DNA of 64,000 nt from contig NC_083868.1 in the NCBI RefSeq assembly GCF_032452875.1, positions 31,724,537 through 31,788,536 on the forward strand, read 5' to 3'. This stretch comes from Bos javanicus. Its lineage: Eukaryota > Chordata > Mammalia > Artiodactyla > Bovidae. A program made the position numbers and the translations under genes. Shown here piece by piece: positions 22,977-34,440 of this stretch. Below the pieces are notes generated by a model. It saw only the letters and a program-made list of their open reading frames with translations. It was not told the DNA's origin and did no database searches. Position 1 is the stretch's first letter; each line of letters begins with the position of its first letter.

Positions 22977-24397
22977 CCTTATGAGTTCACGGGAGAAGTC
23001 TGAGCTGGAGATAAAAATTCAAGATTCACTTATACAGAGAGTTAATTTAATGCTACAAAGCCAAATGATATCATTTAGAGAAGGTATCTAGATACAAAAA
23101 AGAACAAAGTATTGGGTCATGGAATGTAACAGTTTAGAAAGATTTGACTATGAATAAGGACATATGTCTGAGAAAAAGAGACAAGTGAAGTTGAAGGAGA
23201 TTGAGTAACCATCTCAGCATTTAAAAAAAAAAAGAAGAGTTTTTTTTTTTTTTTTAAGTTATATCAATAGTATCAAATGCTGCCAAGAAACTAAAGGTTT
23301 ATCATAAATTTATCTTCTGAAGGTCATTAGTGACATTGACAAGAGCTGTGTTGATAGCATGGTGGGGTGAAACCCTGATGGACATACACTGATAAAAAGA
23401 ATGAGAATAAAGAAAATGGAGAGAACAATCATTGGTAATACTATCCTTTTGAAGAATTTTAATGCTAAGTTGAACAGAGGACAGATGTTGGAGGAGGAAG
23501 TGGTTTCAAGAAATATTTAAAATATGACTGATACTGTGCTGAATAAGCTTATGGGAATAACACAGAAAACAGGGCAACAATGAGGAATAGGTTTTGGTTA
23601 AAATAAGGAATATTCATTGTTTAACAGAACAAAAAATACATGGACAGCAGGTACGGGTATGTTGGTAGACATAAAATGATGAGAATATAGGAATAATGGT
23701 TATTTCTACTCTTTTATGTTTTATTGTTTTTACTTTTTTAGTGAATCAAGAATAAAGGCAAATACTTGAGAGGAATTAGGGAGGATATATATTGGAGGCT
23801 GAAGGAGAATAAGGTGTTGCTCAAGAGTCAGATAAAGGAGAAAAGAATCTAGGAACTAGAACAATGCCTAAACTTTTTATTTCTTAGTCTACTTAAATCT
23901 GTATATATAGGCATACATTTCTAGAAGATGTCAATTTTTCTCTAGATCTGGATTAAAAGGAGAAATCTATTTAACTAGCTTAAATTTTTGCCAGTTAAAT
24001 AAGATGCTTGGAGTAAGAGGCTGAGAAGCTATTGACTGGGTGATTGTTATGACGAACATAGCAATTTAAACCAGTGGAGGAAAAAGAAAGGATTTGAGGA
24101 GCATAAGGAAGAGAATAAATGTTATATACCAAAGGTTGAATAGCCAGGTCAAGTCACAGAACTAAGTAATGTAAACAACAAAAAGAGGATTAGAAAGGAT
24201 TGACAGCATATGCTAGTGTCAGATACCAAGGGAGATTCAAATTATGAGTTATTTTCATTGTTAAAATTTAATTATCAATATTTCAAATAGATTAATGCTA
24301 TATTTTGGATGCTTTGATGATGTTTTTATCTTCTGTTTCATTCACTAAAGTATTTTAATTGAATTTAAACATGGTAAAACTTGACTTCTAAAGAAGT
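22977..24397. other. Unassigned; possible old interspersed repeat at 23200-23500
   Basis: agtatcaaatgctgccaaga followed by aaggtcattagtgacattga and acaagagctgtgttgatagc is a word order I associate with an old, widespread mammalian repeat, but I cannot name it. No gene seen. Confidence 0.35.
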
Positions 24398-24622
24398 ATT
24401 GTTGTTTTTTAGTTCTTAAATTGTGCCTGACTCTTTTGCAACCCCATGGACTGAAGCCCACCAGCCTCCTCTGTCCATGGGATTTTCCAGGCAAGAATGC
24501 TGGAGTGGGTTTCCATTTCCATCTCCAGGGGATCTTTCCAATCCAGGGATCGAACCCATGTCACTTATGGCTCCTGCATTGGCAGGCAGACTCTTTACCA
24601 CTAGCACCACCTGGGGTGACGT
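24398..24622 (-). mobile_element. Bov-tA SINE
   Basis: Full antisense copy: tail (gttcttaaattgtgcctgac), body with ttttccaggcaagaatgctg, tRNA-like head (ctcctgcattggcaggcaga, then ctagcaccacctgggg). Confidence 0.9.
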
Positions 24623-26030
24623 CCTCACAAAGTCTTTTTCAATAATTTTTTTTTTTAAATAAAACATCATTGGTTCAATTTTAGAGCATTGTTCCTATGT
24701 TATTAATTCTGTAATTTTCATAATTTTCATTCATATCTTTGCAATTATTTTTTCTCTATAGAAATTTCTTTAATTTATTTTTTAAGTTCTTTATCTGCAC
24801 TCTGGGATATTCCAGGTAAATTAATTTCTGTCATTCCTTTGAGGATAACATTTTGTTTAAGCTTCATTTTTTGTTACCTGAATTTGTCAGGTTTCTGTTC
24901 TTTGAGTTTGTTCTTATGTTAAACTGGATACAAATAATATACATTTTTGTGATATATAAGTGAGGGAGTATCATAATCAAGAAGTTCTATAATTTTTAAT
25001 ATTTGTTTTCTAAAGAAATGAATAATGTGGAATTCTTTTCTCACAAAATAACTCAGCCTACCTCTGACATATTCTGATATTTAAGACACTTTGGCTGCAT
25101 TTTGGCTGCATGAATGCCTATGGTACTGCATTCATATATCATATTACATTTTATATGAAAATTGCAATCACATCATTTGTATCAAATAATTGCTCAAATT
25201 AGAAATGCAAAATGTATTTCAGATTATAAAGCTCCCTTTTCTACTGCAAATGATTGGACCAGAGACAAGCTAGTCCCTTCAGTACATTTCTTTATACCTT
25301 TCAAACTTTAGATATCTAGCTGTTAATAAAAGTTCTATTTCTTCTCAAAGGAGAATCTTTAGTAATAATACATTAGTGATAAGTTTTAATGCTATTTGCT
25401 ACTTTGCCTTTAACTTTATTATCTCTCTTTCATTCCATAGCTCTTAGATTTCTTCCTACACCCATCATCATGTCAGTTAACTTTTATATTTCTACACTAT
25501 CTAGGTGGATTATTGAATTTTTTTTTATATTTCCTTTTAATCATAGACAGCATAATTAGTACAGATTTCACATTTTACATAATCTCTAAATTGTAGCTAT
25601 AATTAAAATAAAATCCTCTTTTTAAGGACTCTTCTGGTAATATATTTAAAGGTGCAAGATAACAAAATCTGTGGAAAATATAATAGAACTTTAGAGTTCC
25701 AAAGTTTAGGAAATAGAGTAATGCAGCTAATGGTTTTGTCTTTCAGTGTCCTATTACTATATATTAAATGGAAGTTTGTTACAATCTGTGATGTGTGTAT
25801 GTCCAAGTTTTTACAGAGTTAGAGTCAGCTCTTAAAATTTCTTATAGTTTAAGTCAATATAAAAATCTTCTTAATATTTAATTACTATTTGCACTAAGCA
25901 AATTCACTCCCCAATTTTTTAGTTCTTAACATTATATCTTTGTATGTATTAACATTATATTTAAATTTTTTCCTTATTCTATTTTGCAAAATACAATAGA
26001 TTTCTTACCTGGCCTGCACTTAAATGTTTT
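24623..26030. other. Unassigned AT-rich stretch
   Basis: No gene. A tiny direct repeat (ttttggctgcat twice) lies near 25090-25115. Confidence 0.45.
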
Positions 26031-26034
26031 GCCC

Positions 26035-27268
26035 TATTCAGTTCACTTCAGTCACTCAGTCATGTTCTACTCTTTGCGACCCCATGAACTGCAGCATGCC
26101 AGGCCTCTCTGTCCATCACCAACTCCTGGAGTTCACTCAAACTCATGTCCATCGAGTTGGTGATGCCATCCAGCCATCTCGTCCTCTCTCATCCCCTTCT
26201 CCTCCTGCCCCCAATCCTTCCCAGCATCAGAGTCTTTTCCAATGAGTCAACTCTTTGCATGAGGTGGACAAAGTACTGGAATTTCAGCTTCAGCACCAGT
26301 CCTTCCAAAGAACACCCAGGACTGATGTCCTTTAGAATGGACTGGTTGGATCTCCTTGCAGTCCAAGGGACTCTCAAGTGTCTTCTCCAACACCACAGTT
26401 CAAAAGCATCAATTCTTTGGCACTCAGCTTTCTTCACAGTCCAACTCTCACATCCATACATGACTACTGGAAAAACCATAGCCTTGAATAGACGGACCTT
26501 TGTTGGCAAAGTAATGTCTCTGCTTTTGAATATGCTATCTAGGTTGATCATAACTTTCCTTCCAAGGAGTAAGCGTCTTTTAATTTCATGGCTGCAATCA
26601 CCATCTGCAGTGGTTTTGGAGCCCCAAAAAGTAAAGTCTGACACTGTTTCCACTGTTTCCCCATCTATTTCCATGAAGTGATGGGACCGGATGCCATGAT
26701 CTTCGTTTTCTGAATGTTGAGCTTTAAGCCAACTTTTTCACTCTCCACTTTCACTTTCATCAAGAGGCTTTTGAGTTCCTCTTCACTTTCTGCCATAAGG
26801 GTGGTGTCATCTGCATATCTGAGGTTATTGATATTTCTCCTGGCAATTTTGAGTCCAGCTTGTCCTTCTTCCAGCCCAGCATTTCTCATGATGTACTCTG
26901 CATGTAAGTTAAATAAGCAGGGTGACAATATACAGCCTTGGCATACTCCTTTTCCTATTTGGAACCAGTCTGTTGTTCTATGTCCGTTTCTAATGGTTGC
27001 TTCCTGACCTGCATATAAGTTTCTCAAGAGGCAGGTCAGGTGGTCTGGTATTCCCATCTCTTTCAGAATTTTCCTCGGTTTATTGTGATCCTCACAGTCA
27101 AAGGCTTTGGCATAGTCAATAAAGTAGAAGTAGAAGTTTTTTTCTGGAACTCTCTTGCTTTTTCCATGATCCAGCAGATGTTGGCAATTTGATATCTGGT
27201 TCCTCTGCCTTTTCGAAAACCAGCTTGAACATCTGGAAGTTCACGGTTCACGTATTGCTGAAGCCCTA
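26035..27268 (-). mobile_element. BovB LINE, 5'-truncated (1.2 kb)
   Basis: Antisense BovB from the 3' tail (gttcacttcagtcactcagt) to the RT fingers region (aacatctggaagttcacggt). It belongs to the RTE clade, which is thought to have reached ruminants by horizontal transfer. Confidence 0.92.
26189..27251 (-). pseudogene. BovB reverse transcriptase remnant
   Basis: Three adjacent frames together cover the C-terminal two thirds of the BovB RT: D-V-Q-A-G-F-R-K-G-R-G-T-R (27063-27251), then V-C-Q-G-C-I-L-S-P-C-L-F and Y-A-D-D-T (codons at 26806-26817) in 26665-27057, then the post-RT region with V-M-Y-G-C-E-S-W-T and E-L-W-C-W-R-R in 26189-26674. Catalytic Asp residues are kept, but frameshifts near 26670 and 27060 and the missing endonuclease show it is dead. 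Best-preserved BovB RT palm in the window. Confidence 0.85.
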
Positions 27269-28082
27269 TTAACTGATTATTAAATTCACTGTTTAAACTA
27301 CTAGCTGAAAGTGTAAACTAAACACACCGATGGGAATTAGACTACTCTCTATTATAATCCACACTTCTACTCACATTTTGGTCGTTACATACCAATAGTT
27401 GTATCTATTCCCAATAAATAATTTTATCAGCATACTGTTACTGTATTGCTTAGTTCAAATAAGAATTCCATAAATGTAAAACCATTAAATATAAGTGTGA
27501 AAAGAAAGAGAACATTGATTCTTTGCAAATGTAGTTGAGTTTTTAGAAATGATCTATAAAGTTGAGAAGCTGGATAATTTTCTGACATATTCAATGTGGA
27601 GGGAAAAGACTAAGAGTTTGGGAAGGTAAATATAATTCAGATTTATTTTCTACTGAATTTGCTTTATAAGTATCAAGAATCATGAAGACTCATGTTCACC
27701 TTAAAGAAATTTAAACTGGAAATCAAGAGATAATGCATATTAGGGTGTAGTTTATGCCAGAAAAATAATTCCCTTCAAAGAAACAGTATTAGCAGGAAAA
27801 GTCTGACATGAGTAACACACATTTTTGATTACTTCACAGGTTGGCACTCTTCATACTGACCCCTACTCAGATCACTAAGGTGGACTTCCTTCTGATAAGT
27901 GAGGTGTTTGAGAGCAGCAAAAAATATTATCTTGTGGCAAAATCTTGGTGTTTTCAATTTCAGCTGATACTAACACTTAGATAAAGTAATCCTTATGATT
28001 TGAAGCTATTCTTCCCAATATGATAGAATCACAGATTTGGAAATGATCTTAAAAAGTAATTTAATCCAATCGTATTCTCTAT
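27269..28082. other. Unassigned stretch
   Basis: No gene or clear repeat. Confidence 0.5.
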
Positions 28083-28083
28083 A

Positions 28084-28291
28084 GAAAGTGAAGTTTCTCA
28101 GTCGTGTCTGACTCTTTGCAACCCCATGGACTGTAGACTACCAGGCTCCTCTGTCCATGGGATTTTCCAGGCAAGAGTATTGGAGTGGGTTGCCATTTCC
28201 TTCTCCAGAGGATCTTCCTGACCCAGGGATTGAACCCCGGTCTCCTGCATTGTAGGCAGACACTTTACCATCTGAGCCACCAGGGAAGTCC
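28084..28291 (-). mobile_element. Bov-tA SINE
   Basis: Full antisense copy ending in tctgagccaccagggaagtc. Just to its right, the words aagtatctaatttaaga occur twice within ~35 bases (28295-28344), a small tandem duplication. Confidence 0.9.
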
Positions 28292-28459
28292 CAAGTATCT
28301 AATTTAAGATAATTTAATTCTCTAAGCAAGTATCTAATTTAAGACTATCTTGAGAATATTACTTGAATTTTAGTGCTTCATTTTGTCTGTAAATATCTCA
28401 ATTTTTGTGCATGAATAACTATTGCTGACATATCGATTACCCCAAAAATGATTCTTAAA

Positions 28460-28960
28460 AGAAGAATGGTGGAGTATTTCTCAAAAGCTTGTGGGTTGGC
28501 TGGCTGCTGGATCTGCTATTGAACATGCTGAGACTTATCCATGTGGCTACAGTCAGCAAGAGGAAGAGCTGGTCGAGGATATCTGAGTTGGCCCCACTCC
28601 AGTTGTACAGAGACAGTGACTGCAGTTGTGGCTTCCTTCCTTCCTTCCTTCCATTCCGAATCACTGATGATCTCTGAATCCACAGTAAATAGGACTAGCT
28701 CCTTTACATGTCAGTTTTAGAACAATATCCCACGGAAGTCAGATGTGGAAGCCATAAGGCCTCAGTAGACCTAAGCTCTGGAACTTGCCCAACATAATCT
28801 CTACGATATACTCCAGTCAATGCAAATCACAAGGCCAGCATAGTTTCAAAGCAGCATACTTTCAAAGACAGACTCTAACACTTCAGAGGGAGCTGCAAAA
28901 TACTGTAGGCTTGTTTTTGAATCTATCATATTTTGAAGTGTGTGTTTTTTTTTTTTATTA
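28460..28960. repeat. Old interspersed repeat, family not assigned
   Basis: gggttggctggctgctggat, tgcaaatcacaaggccagca and gggagctgcaaaatactgta follow a word order seen in a widespread old mammalian repeat; I cannot name it. It contains a (TTCC)n run at 28633-28652 and a poly-T run near 28950. Confidence 0.4.
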
Positions 28961-30278
28961 GAAAGTGATTTTCTTTTAGGTCTATTTTACTCTTGTTACA
29001 ACCTTTACTCTTGTGCATACCTAATCTAATGTTCAACATGACAGTCCTGTGAGTATACAGAGCTGTGTAGCTACCAACTGTGATTCTTGCTCAGGTCCTT
29101 CACTTCTAAAACCAGGGCTATAACTCCCTTCAACATTTTATCCTCTCTCTTCTATACGTATTTATCCATTCTCTCTCCAAGTGTTTATTTTAAGTACTTG
29201 GCACCAAACTACTAAGCTACTATCCCAGTTCACTCAAGAATTATTCATCCAATGACATATTTCTGAAATTCTCAACCACTGGAATAGATTGGCTTTTTCT
29301 TGCATAAATTCCCTCTTCCTTAAAAAAAAAAATCATGTATTCAAACATAGTCATTGATAACAAAGCAAAAATATACTAGAAAAAACTGTAATAGTGTCTT
29401 TTTATCACTTTGTACTTTTTTTTTTACAAGTCCTTTATAAAGCAATGATTGTTCAATAAGATCACAATTTATGTACCATGTCAATTCTTTTTAGCTATAC
29501 ATGAGAACATACATGTAATACATAGTAAATACTCTGAAAGCCTGAAGAGAAGACAATATTCCATTTTACTAAGATGAATATACACTGAGAGACATCTTTA
29601 GCTAATGATTATTTAAATGTTCAGATATAGAATAGTCAAATATATACTTGTAATATTTTACTACTTTAGTAGAACACATATATTAAATAACATATCAAAA
29701 ACCATGTTCATTCAGATATATTTTACTTCTTCAAATACTTTTATTTGTATATTTGAACTACTGTTTTTCATGAAAATGTCTTGTAATTCACTATACAATA
29801 CCATTATACAAAATATTTTAAAATGAAATAATATGATTGGAATAATAAATCTATATAAAATAATGTCATAGATGATTGCTCAGGTTAAAACTGTAGTCAT
29901 GGATAATTTCAAGCACCATGACCAAGAGAAAGATTAGAGGATAAAAAAGCAGTGCCAAGATCTTCCACATAGCTGAGGAAAAGAATGGTTGCCTAAAACC
30001 ATTTGTACCCATCTACCTTCTAAATAAGGAAAAATAAGAAAAAAAATGAAATCACACAAAAACATTTCCTCATCATAACCTGAACACAGAAAATGCCCAC
30101 ACTTCAAATTACTGTTAAGTAAATAAAATTAAAATATATTGAACTCTATAAAAAAATCAAATATTACTGAGCTCTCTATTATATTTCTATGACAAGCCTT
30201 TGCAGTAAGTGTCAAATAAGAATAGTTTTGGGGGAAAATGCACAGAAGAGAGCAGAGGGAAGACAGTAGAAAAAAATG

Positions 30279-30324
30279 GAAAAATTACTTTAAAGCCATT
30301 TGAAAAATTACTTTAAAGCCATTT
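30279..30324. repeat. Perfect 23-bp tandem duplication
   Basis: The unit starting gaaaaattactttaaagcca occurs at 30279-30301 and 30302-30324 without a difference. Confidence 0.9.
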
Positions 30325-30698
30325 CCCCACAGAGAAAGCCTGTAACAAAAAGCATTATGGTAGATATGTTAATCATAGAAAGCATATTAAAGCCAAGCAC
30401 AATTCAAGGTTGCAACTTCTAAAGCCATTACTTCTGTGTAAGAATAGACTTTAACCAGGAAGGGTGAAACTATTCGTTAGAAATTAGGCAGCAAAAATGA
30501 AAAAGAAAAAAAAAAAAAGATATTTCCTTTGTAAGAAACAGGAATCAAAAAGTCAGAGGACACAAAACCTTTGCCGCTACAAAAAACAAACAAACAAGAC
30601 CAAAAACACACATATACACTGAGGCATTGAAGAGGTTATAATTTGTCACTCAAAGAACAAAGTGCCATTCAACTGAGAATGTGGTAAACTGCTATAAT

Positions 30699-30725
30699 CA
30701 CACACACGCACACACACACACACAT
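30699..30725 (+). repeat. (CA)n microsatellite
   Basis: A CA run with one interrupting G. Confidence 0.9.
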
Positions 30726-30859
30726 AGATAATTTTATACAATGCTATTATGAGAAGACAGAAAATTAAAATGAAAACACATGATGATATTTCCCCTTCCA
30801 AATGATGAATTAAAAGAAAAATACAATACTATGTTTCAGAATAAAATACACATCCTTAT

Positions 30860-30967
30860 TTGTATTCTTATATAGCACATATATTAAAATTAGAGCTATA
30901 AAAAAAGATTAGCATGGTCTCTGTGTGAGGATGACACACAAATTAATGAAGTGTTCCATATTTTTTT
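30860..30967 (+). pseudogene. U6 snRNA pseudogene, 5' part of a U6/L1 chimera
   Basis: U6 is the catalytic-core spliceosomal RNA. Conserved blocks are visible in order: agcacatatattaaaatta, gattagcatgg, ggatgacacacaaatt, gaagtgttccatattttt. The first ~14 bases (5' stem-loop) are poorly kept, and many CpG positions have decayed to TG/CA. There is one deletion in the middle. No TATA or proximal element typical of a U6 gene lies upstream, so it is a retrocopy. It is followed at once, in the same direction, by L1 sequence. Confidence 0.88.
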
Positions 30968-31854
30968 CACATTGTTGTATGGCAGAAACCATCACAACAT
31001 TGAAAGCAACTATAAAACTCCTAGAGGAGAACATAGGCAAAACACTCTCTGACATATATCACAGCAGGATCCTCTATGACCCACCTCCGAGAATATTGGA
31101 AATAAAAGCAAAAACAAACAAATGGGACCTAATTAAACTTAAAAGCTTCTGCACATCAAAGGAAACTATTAGCAAGGTGAAAAGGCAGCCTTCAGAATGG
31201 GAGAAAATAATAGCAAATGAAGCAACTGACAAACAACTAATCTCAAAAATATACAAGCAACTCCTACAGCTCAACTCCAGAAAAATAAACGACCCAATCA
31301 AAAAATGGGCCAAAGAACTAAATAGACATTTCTCCAAAGAAAACATACAGATGGCTAACAAACACATGAAAAGATGCTCAACATCACTCATTATCAGAGA
31401 AATGCAAATCAAAACCACAATGAGGTACCATTTCACGCCAATCAGAATGGCTGCGATCCAAAAGTCTACAAGCAATAAATGCTGGAGAGGGTGTGGAGAA
31501 AAGGGAACCCTCTTACACTGTTGGTGGGAATGCAAACTAGTCCAGCCACTATGGAGAACAGTGTGGAGATTCCTTAAAAAACTGGAAACAGAACTGCCTT
31601 ATGATCCAGCAATCCCACTGCTGGGCATACACACTGAGGAAACCAGAAGGGAAAGAGACACGTGTACCCCAATGTTCATCGCAGCACTGTTTATAATAGC
31701 CAGGACATGGAAGCAACCGAGATGTCCATCAGCAGATGAATGGATAAGAAAGCAGTGGTACATATACACAATGGAGTATTACTCAGCCATTAAAAAGAAT
31801 GCATTTGAATCAGTTCTAATGAGGTGGATGAAACTGAAACCTATTTTAGAGTGA
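30925..31854 (+). CDS. 309-residue open frame across the U6/L1 joint (retrotransposon-derived)
   Basis: The ATG lies inside the U6 pseudogene (in the 'aggatgacac' block). About 14 residues come from U6 and ~13 from the L1 3' end. From T-I-K-L-L-E-E-N the frame is the native L1 ORF2 frame and stays open through the C-terminal domain: I-Y-K-Q-L-L-Q-L-N, R-H-F-S-K-E, and the zinc motif C-W-R-G-C ... H-C-W-W-E-C (C-x3-C-x7-H-x4-C complete). It stops after M-K-L-K-P-I-L-E because of a small deletion near 31846, about 20 residues before the usual ORF2 end. Endonuclease and RT are absent. A frame this long is open either because the insertion is young or by chance. Expression is not shown by anything in the sequence, so treat it as a retrotransposon ORF, not a host gene. 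Confidence 0.45.
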   Translation: MRMTHKLMKCSIFFSHCCMAETITTLKATIKLLEENIGKTLSDIYHSRILYDPPPRILEIKAKTNKWDLIKLKSFCTSKETISKVKRQPSEWEKIIANEATDKQLISKIYKQLLQLNSRKINDPIKKWAKELNRHFSKENIQMANKHMKRCSTSLIIREMQIKTTMRYHFTPIRMAAIQKSTSNKCWRGCGEKGTLLHCWWECKLVQPLWRTVWRFLKKLETELPYDPAIPLLGIHTEETRRERDTCTPMFIAALFIIARTWKQPRCPSADEWIRKQWYIYTMEYYSAIKKNAFESVLMRWMKLKPILE

Positions 31855-32256
31855 AGTAAGCCAGAAAGAAAAACACCAATACAGTATACTAACGCATATA
31901 TATGGAATTTAGAAAGATGGTAACAATTACCCTGTGTACGAGACAGCAAAAGAGACACTAATGTATAGAACAGTCTTATGGACTCTGTGGGAGAGGGAGA
32001 GGGTGGGAAGATTTGGGAGAATGGCATTGAAACATGCATAATATCATGTATGAAACAAGTCGCCAGTCCAGGTTCAATGCAGGATACTGGATGCTTGGGG
32101 CTAGTGCACTGGGACGACCCAGAGGGATGGTATGGGGAGGGAGGAGGGAGGAGGGTTCAGGATGGGGAACACATGTATACCTGTGGTGGATTCATTTTGA
32201 TATTTGGCAAAACTAATACAATTTGTAAAGTTTAAAAATAAAATTAAAAAAAAACG
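30968..32256 (+). mobile_element. L1 copy 3, 3' portion joined to U6
   Basis: 30968-31008 matches the extreme 3' end of ruminant L1 (gttgtatggcagaaaccatc; compare 63700-63740). From ~31008 it switches to ORF2 (tataaaactcctagaggaga) and then runs normally through ORF2, 3' UTR and A-rich tail (~32235-32256). The order U6, L1 3' end, L1 ORF2 to 3' end implies two template switches during one insertion, or an older U6/L1 copy hit by another. I found no clean target-site duplication. Confidence 0.8.
31989..32007 (+). other. G-quadruplex-type motif in L1 copy 3
   Basis: Four GGG runs with loops of 3, 3 and 1 bases. A second such tract lies at 32134-32155. Both are in the L1 3' UTR. Confidence 0.65.
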
Positions 32257-32689
32257 TTTGGCATATGTTCTAAAATTTAAACAAATAGACAAAAATATAA
32301 AACTAAAAAAGATTTTATTGAAATAAAATAAATGAGAAATATCACAATGTTTTCTTAGTAATGAAGACTAACTTACAAATAAGAATATTATTTGTAATAA
32401 TAGTTTTTAATAATATTGTAATAATTGTAATAATATTTGTAATAACATTATTTGTAATAATATTGTTTACTAATAAGAATATTATCTAGTAAGGGTCATT
32501 AAAGAAAAGGGAAGGCAGAAAAATAATGTGGCAATGAAAATGAGATAACATTGTAAATGTGTCAGAAAATTCCTGAAAGAGAAGATACACAAAAAGGAAA
32601 TAAATGAATAAATTTGAGCTCTTGAAAAAGATTTTGAAAAGCATGAAACAATTAATTAAAAAATATATTTTAGGAATTTTCTTTAGAAA
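32257..32689. other. AT-rich stretch with TTGTAATAATA repeats
   Basis: Between ~32390 and 32480 the words ttgtaataata and taataagaatattat recur as an imperfect tandem array. No gene. Confidence 0.6.
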
Positions 32690-32985
32690 ACAAACTTATG
32701 GTTACCAAAGCAGAAGGTGCAAGAAGGAGCACCTAATAAATTAGGAGTTTGGGATTAGCAGATGATAAACTACAATATTTTAAATATATAATAGGACCTA
32801 CTGACTAGCACTGGGAAATATATTCAATATCTTGCAATAATCTATAATATAAAAGAATCTGAAAAACAATATATATGTACTACATAATACATACATACAC
32901 ATATCTGAATCACTTTGCTGTATACCTGAAGCTAACACAACACTGTAAATCAACTATACTTCAATCAAAAAAATAAAATTATATG
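32690..32985 (+). mobile_element. Old L1 3' UTR (L1MA/L1MB type)
   Basis: It runs from aaacttatggttaccaaag to tttgctgtatacctgaagct and aaatcaactatacttcaatc, followed by an A-rich end. It is the same region as 11480-11800. Confidence 0.8.
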
Positions 32986-33089
32986 ACAAAATTGAGACTA
33001 CACTTTGCAGACATAGTAAACATACAAGTCACTCATTTTAAGAAAAAATTTTCCAATTGGTTGAGAAAAAAACAAAACAAAACATGCAA

Positions 33090-33486
33090 CTGTCTGATGC
33101 TTTTGAACTGTGGTGTTGGAGAAGACTCTTGAGAGTCCCTTGGACTGCAAGGAGATTCAACCAGTCCATTCTGAAGGAGATCAGCCCTGGGATTTATTTG
33201 GAAGGAATGATGCTAAAGCTGAAATTCCAGTACTTTGGCCACTTCATGTGAAGAGTTGACTCATTGGAAAAGACTCTGATGCTGGGAGGGATTGGGGGCA
33301 GGAGGAGAAAGGGACGATAGAGGATGAGATGGCTGGATGGCATCACTGACTCTATGGACATGAGTCTGAGTGAACTCCGGGAGTTGGTGATGGACAGGGA
33401 GGCCTGGCATGCTGCAATTCATAGGGTCGCGAAGAGTCGGACATGACTGAGCGACTGATCTGATCTGATCTGATCTGATCTGACTG
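33090..33486 (+). mobile_element. BovB 3' end with (TGATC)n tail
   Basis: Sense BovB C-terminal part (E-L-W-C-W-R-R-L-L-R-V-P-W-T-A-R readable) and 3' UTR. It ends in tgatc repeated about five times at 33455-33484 instead of the more usual tgaac. Confidence 0.9.
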
Positions 33487-33674
33487 GGGAAGATTGAAGG
33501 CAAGAACACAAGGGGACCACAGAAGATGAGATGGTTGGATGACGTTACTGAATCAATTGACATGAGTCTGAGCAAGCTCTGGGAGTTGGTGATGGACAGG
33601 GAAGCCTGGCATGCTGCAGTCCATGGGGTGGCAAAGAGTCGGACATGACTGAACAACTGAACTGAAATGAACTG
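33487..33674 (+). mobile_element. Second BovB 3' end, directly downstream
   Basis: Right after the tail of the first copy the BovB sequence restarts at ggggaagattgaaggcaaga and runs to a (TGAAC)n tail. The two copies differ clearly, so this is not a recent duplication of one unit. Confidence 0.87.
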
Positions 33675-34133
33675 TCTACTTTATACAAGAGATACACTCA
33701 AAGTGATAAAGAGAAGGTTAGGAATAAAGAGATTGCCAAAGACATACCAGGGACGTGGAAACAATAAAGATGCAGGGTTAATTACCTTATACTAGATAAA
33801 GTGTTATTCAAATGAAAATAGCTTACTCATAAAAGGATGCTTATTTTAAGGCTAAAAGCAATAATCCACAATTTAGATGAACACAGCAAATGACACAGCA
33901 TTACCATGACTAAACAAAAGGAAGTCAAGGAGTCTTACCTTGCTTAAGTAGAAAAAACGTAAATAAAAATTAGAAGACATACATAACATAAATAGTGTCA
34001 TGTCTTATGAACATGTAGACAATATTAGATTTTCATAATAGAGAAAGTAACTTAAAAGTGAAATATTTAATCACTGTGGGAAATATAAAAAAATTGGTGC
34101 TGGGACAACTGGACAGTGTTTGGACAAATAATG
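33675..34133. other. Unassigned AT-rich stretch
   Basis: No feature seen. Confidence 0.5.
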
Positions 34134-34135
34134 CC

Positions 34136-34440
34136 ATGCTTCCCTATAGCTCAGTTGGTAAAGAATCAACCTGCAATGCAGGATATTCCAGTTCAATTCC
34201 TGAGTCAGGAAGATTTGCTGGGGAAGGGATAGGCTACCCACTCCAGTATTCTTGGGCTTCCCTTGTCAGCTGGTAAAGAATCTGCCTGCAATGCTAAGAC
34301 CTGGGTTCTATCCCTGGGTTGGGAAGATACCCAGGAGAAGGGAATGGCTACCCACTCCAGTATTCTGGCCTGGAGAATTCCATTGACTGAATAGTCCATG
34401 GGGTCACAGTCAGACATGTCTGAGCGACTTTTATTAAAGC
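34136..34440 (+). mobile_element. Bov-tA SINE with two tRNA-like heads
   Basis: A first head (tagctcagttggtaaagaat ... cagttcaattcc) plus short body runs into a second head (cagctggtaaagaatctgcc ... gggttctatccc), then body and tail (agtcagacatgtctgagcga). Each head keeps A-box- and B-box-like words, so two internal pol III promoters were present. Confidence 0.85.

Larger units (their letters stand above)
28961..30858. other. Unassigned AT-rich stretch
   Basis: No gene seen. It contains a perfect 23-base tandem duplication and a CA microsatellite, listed separately. Confidence 0.5.

Noticed and set aside
28296..28345. CRISPR-like or regulatory direct repeat
   Set aside because: Only two units of about 17 bases. 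A simple tandem duplication beside a SINE in a mammalian genome.
30860..30967. Functional U6 snRNA gene
   Set aside because: Many changes in otherwise invariant U6 positions, a weak 5' stem-loop, one deletion, no upstream U6 promoter elements visible, and fusion to L1.
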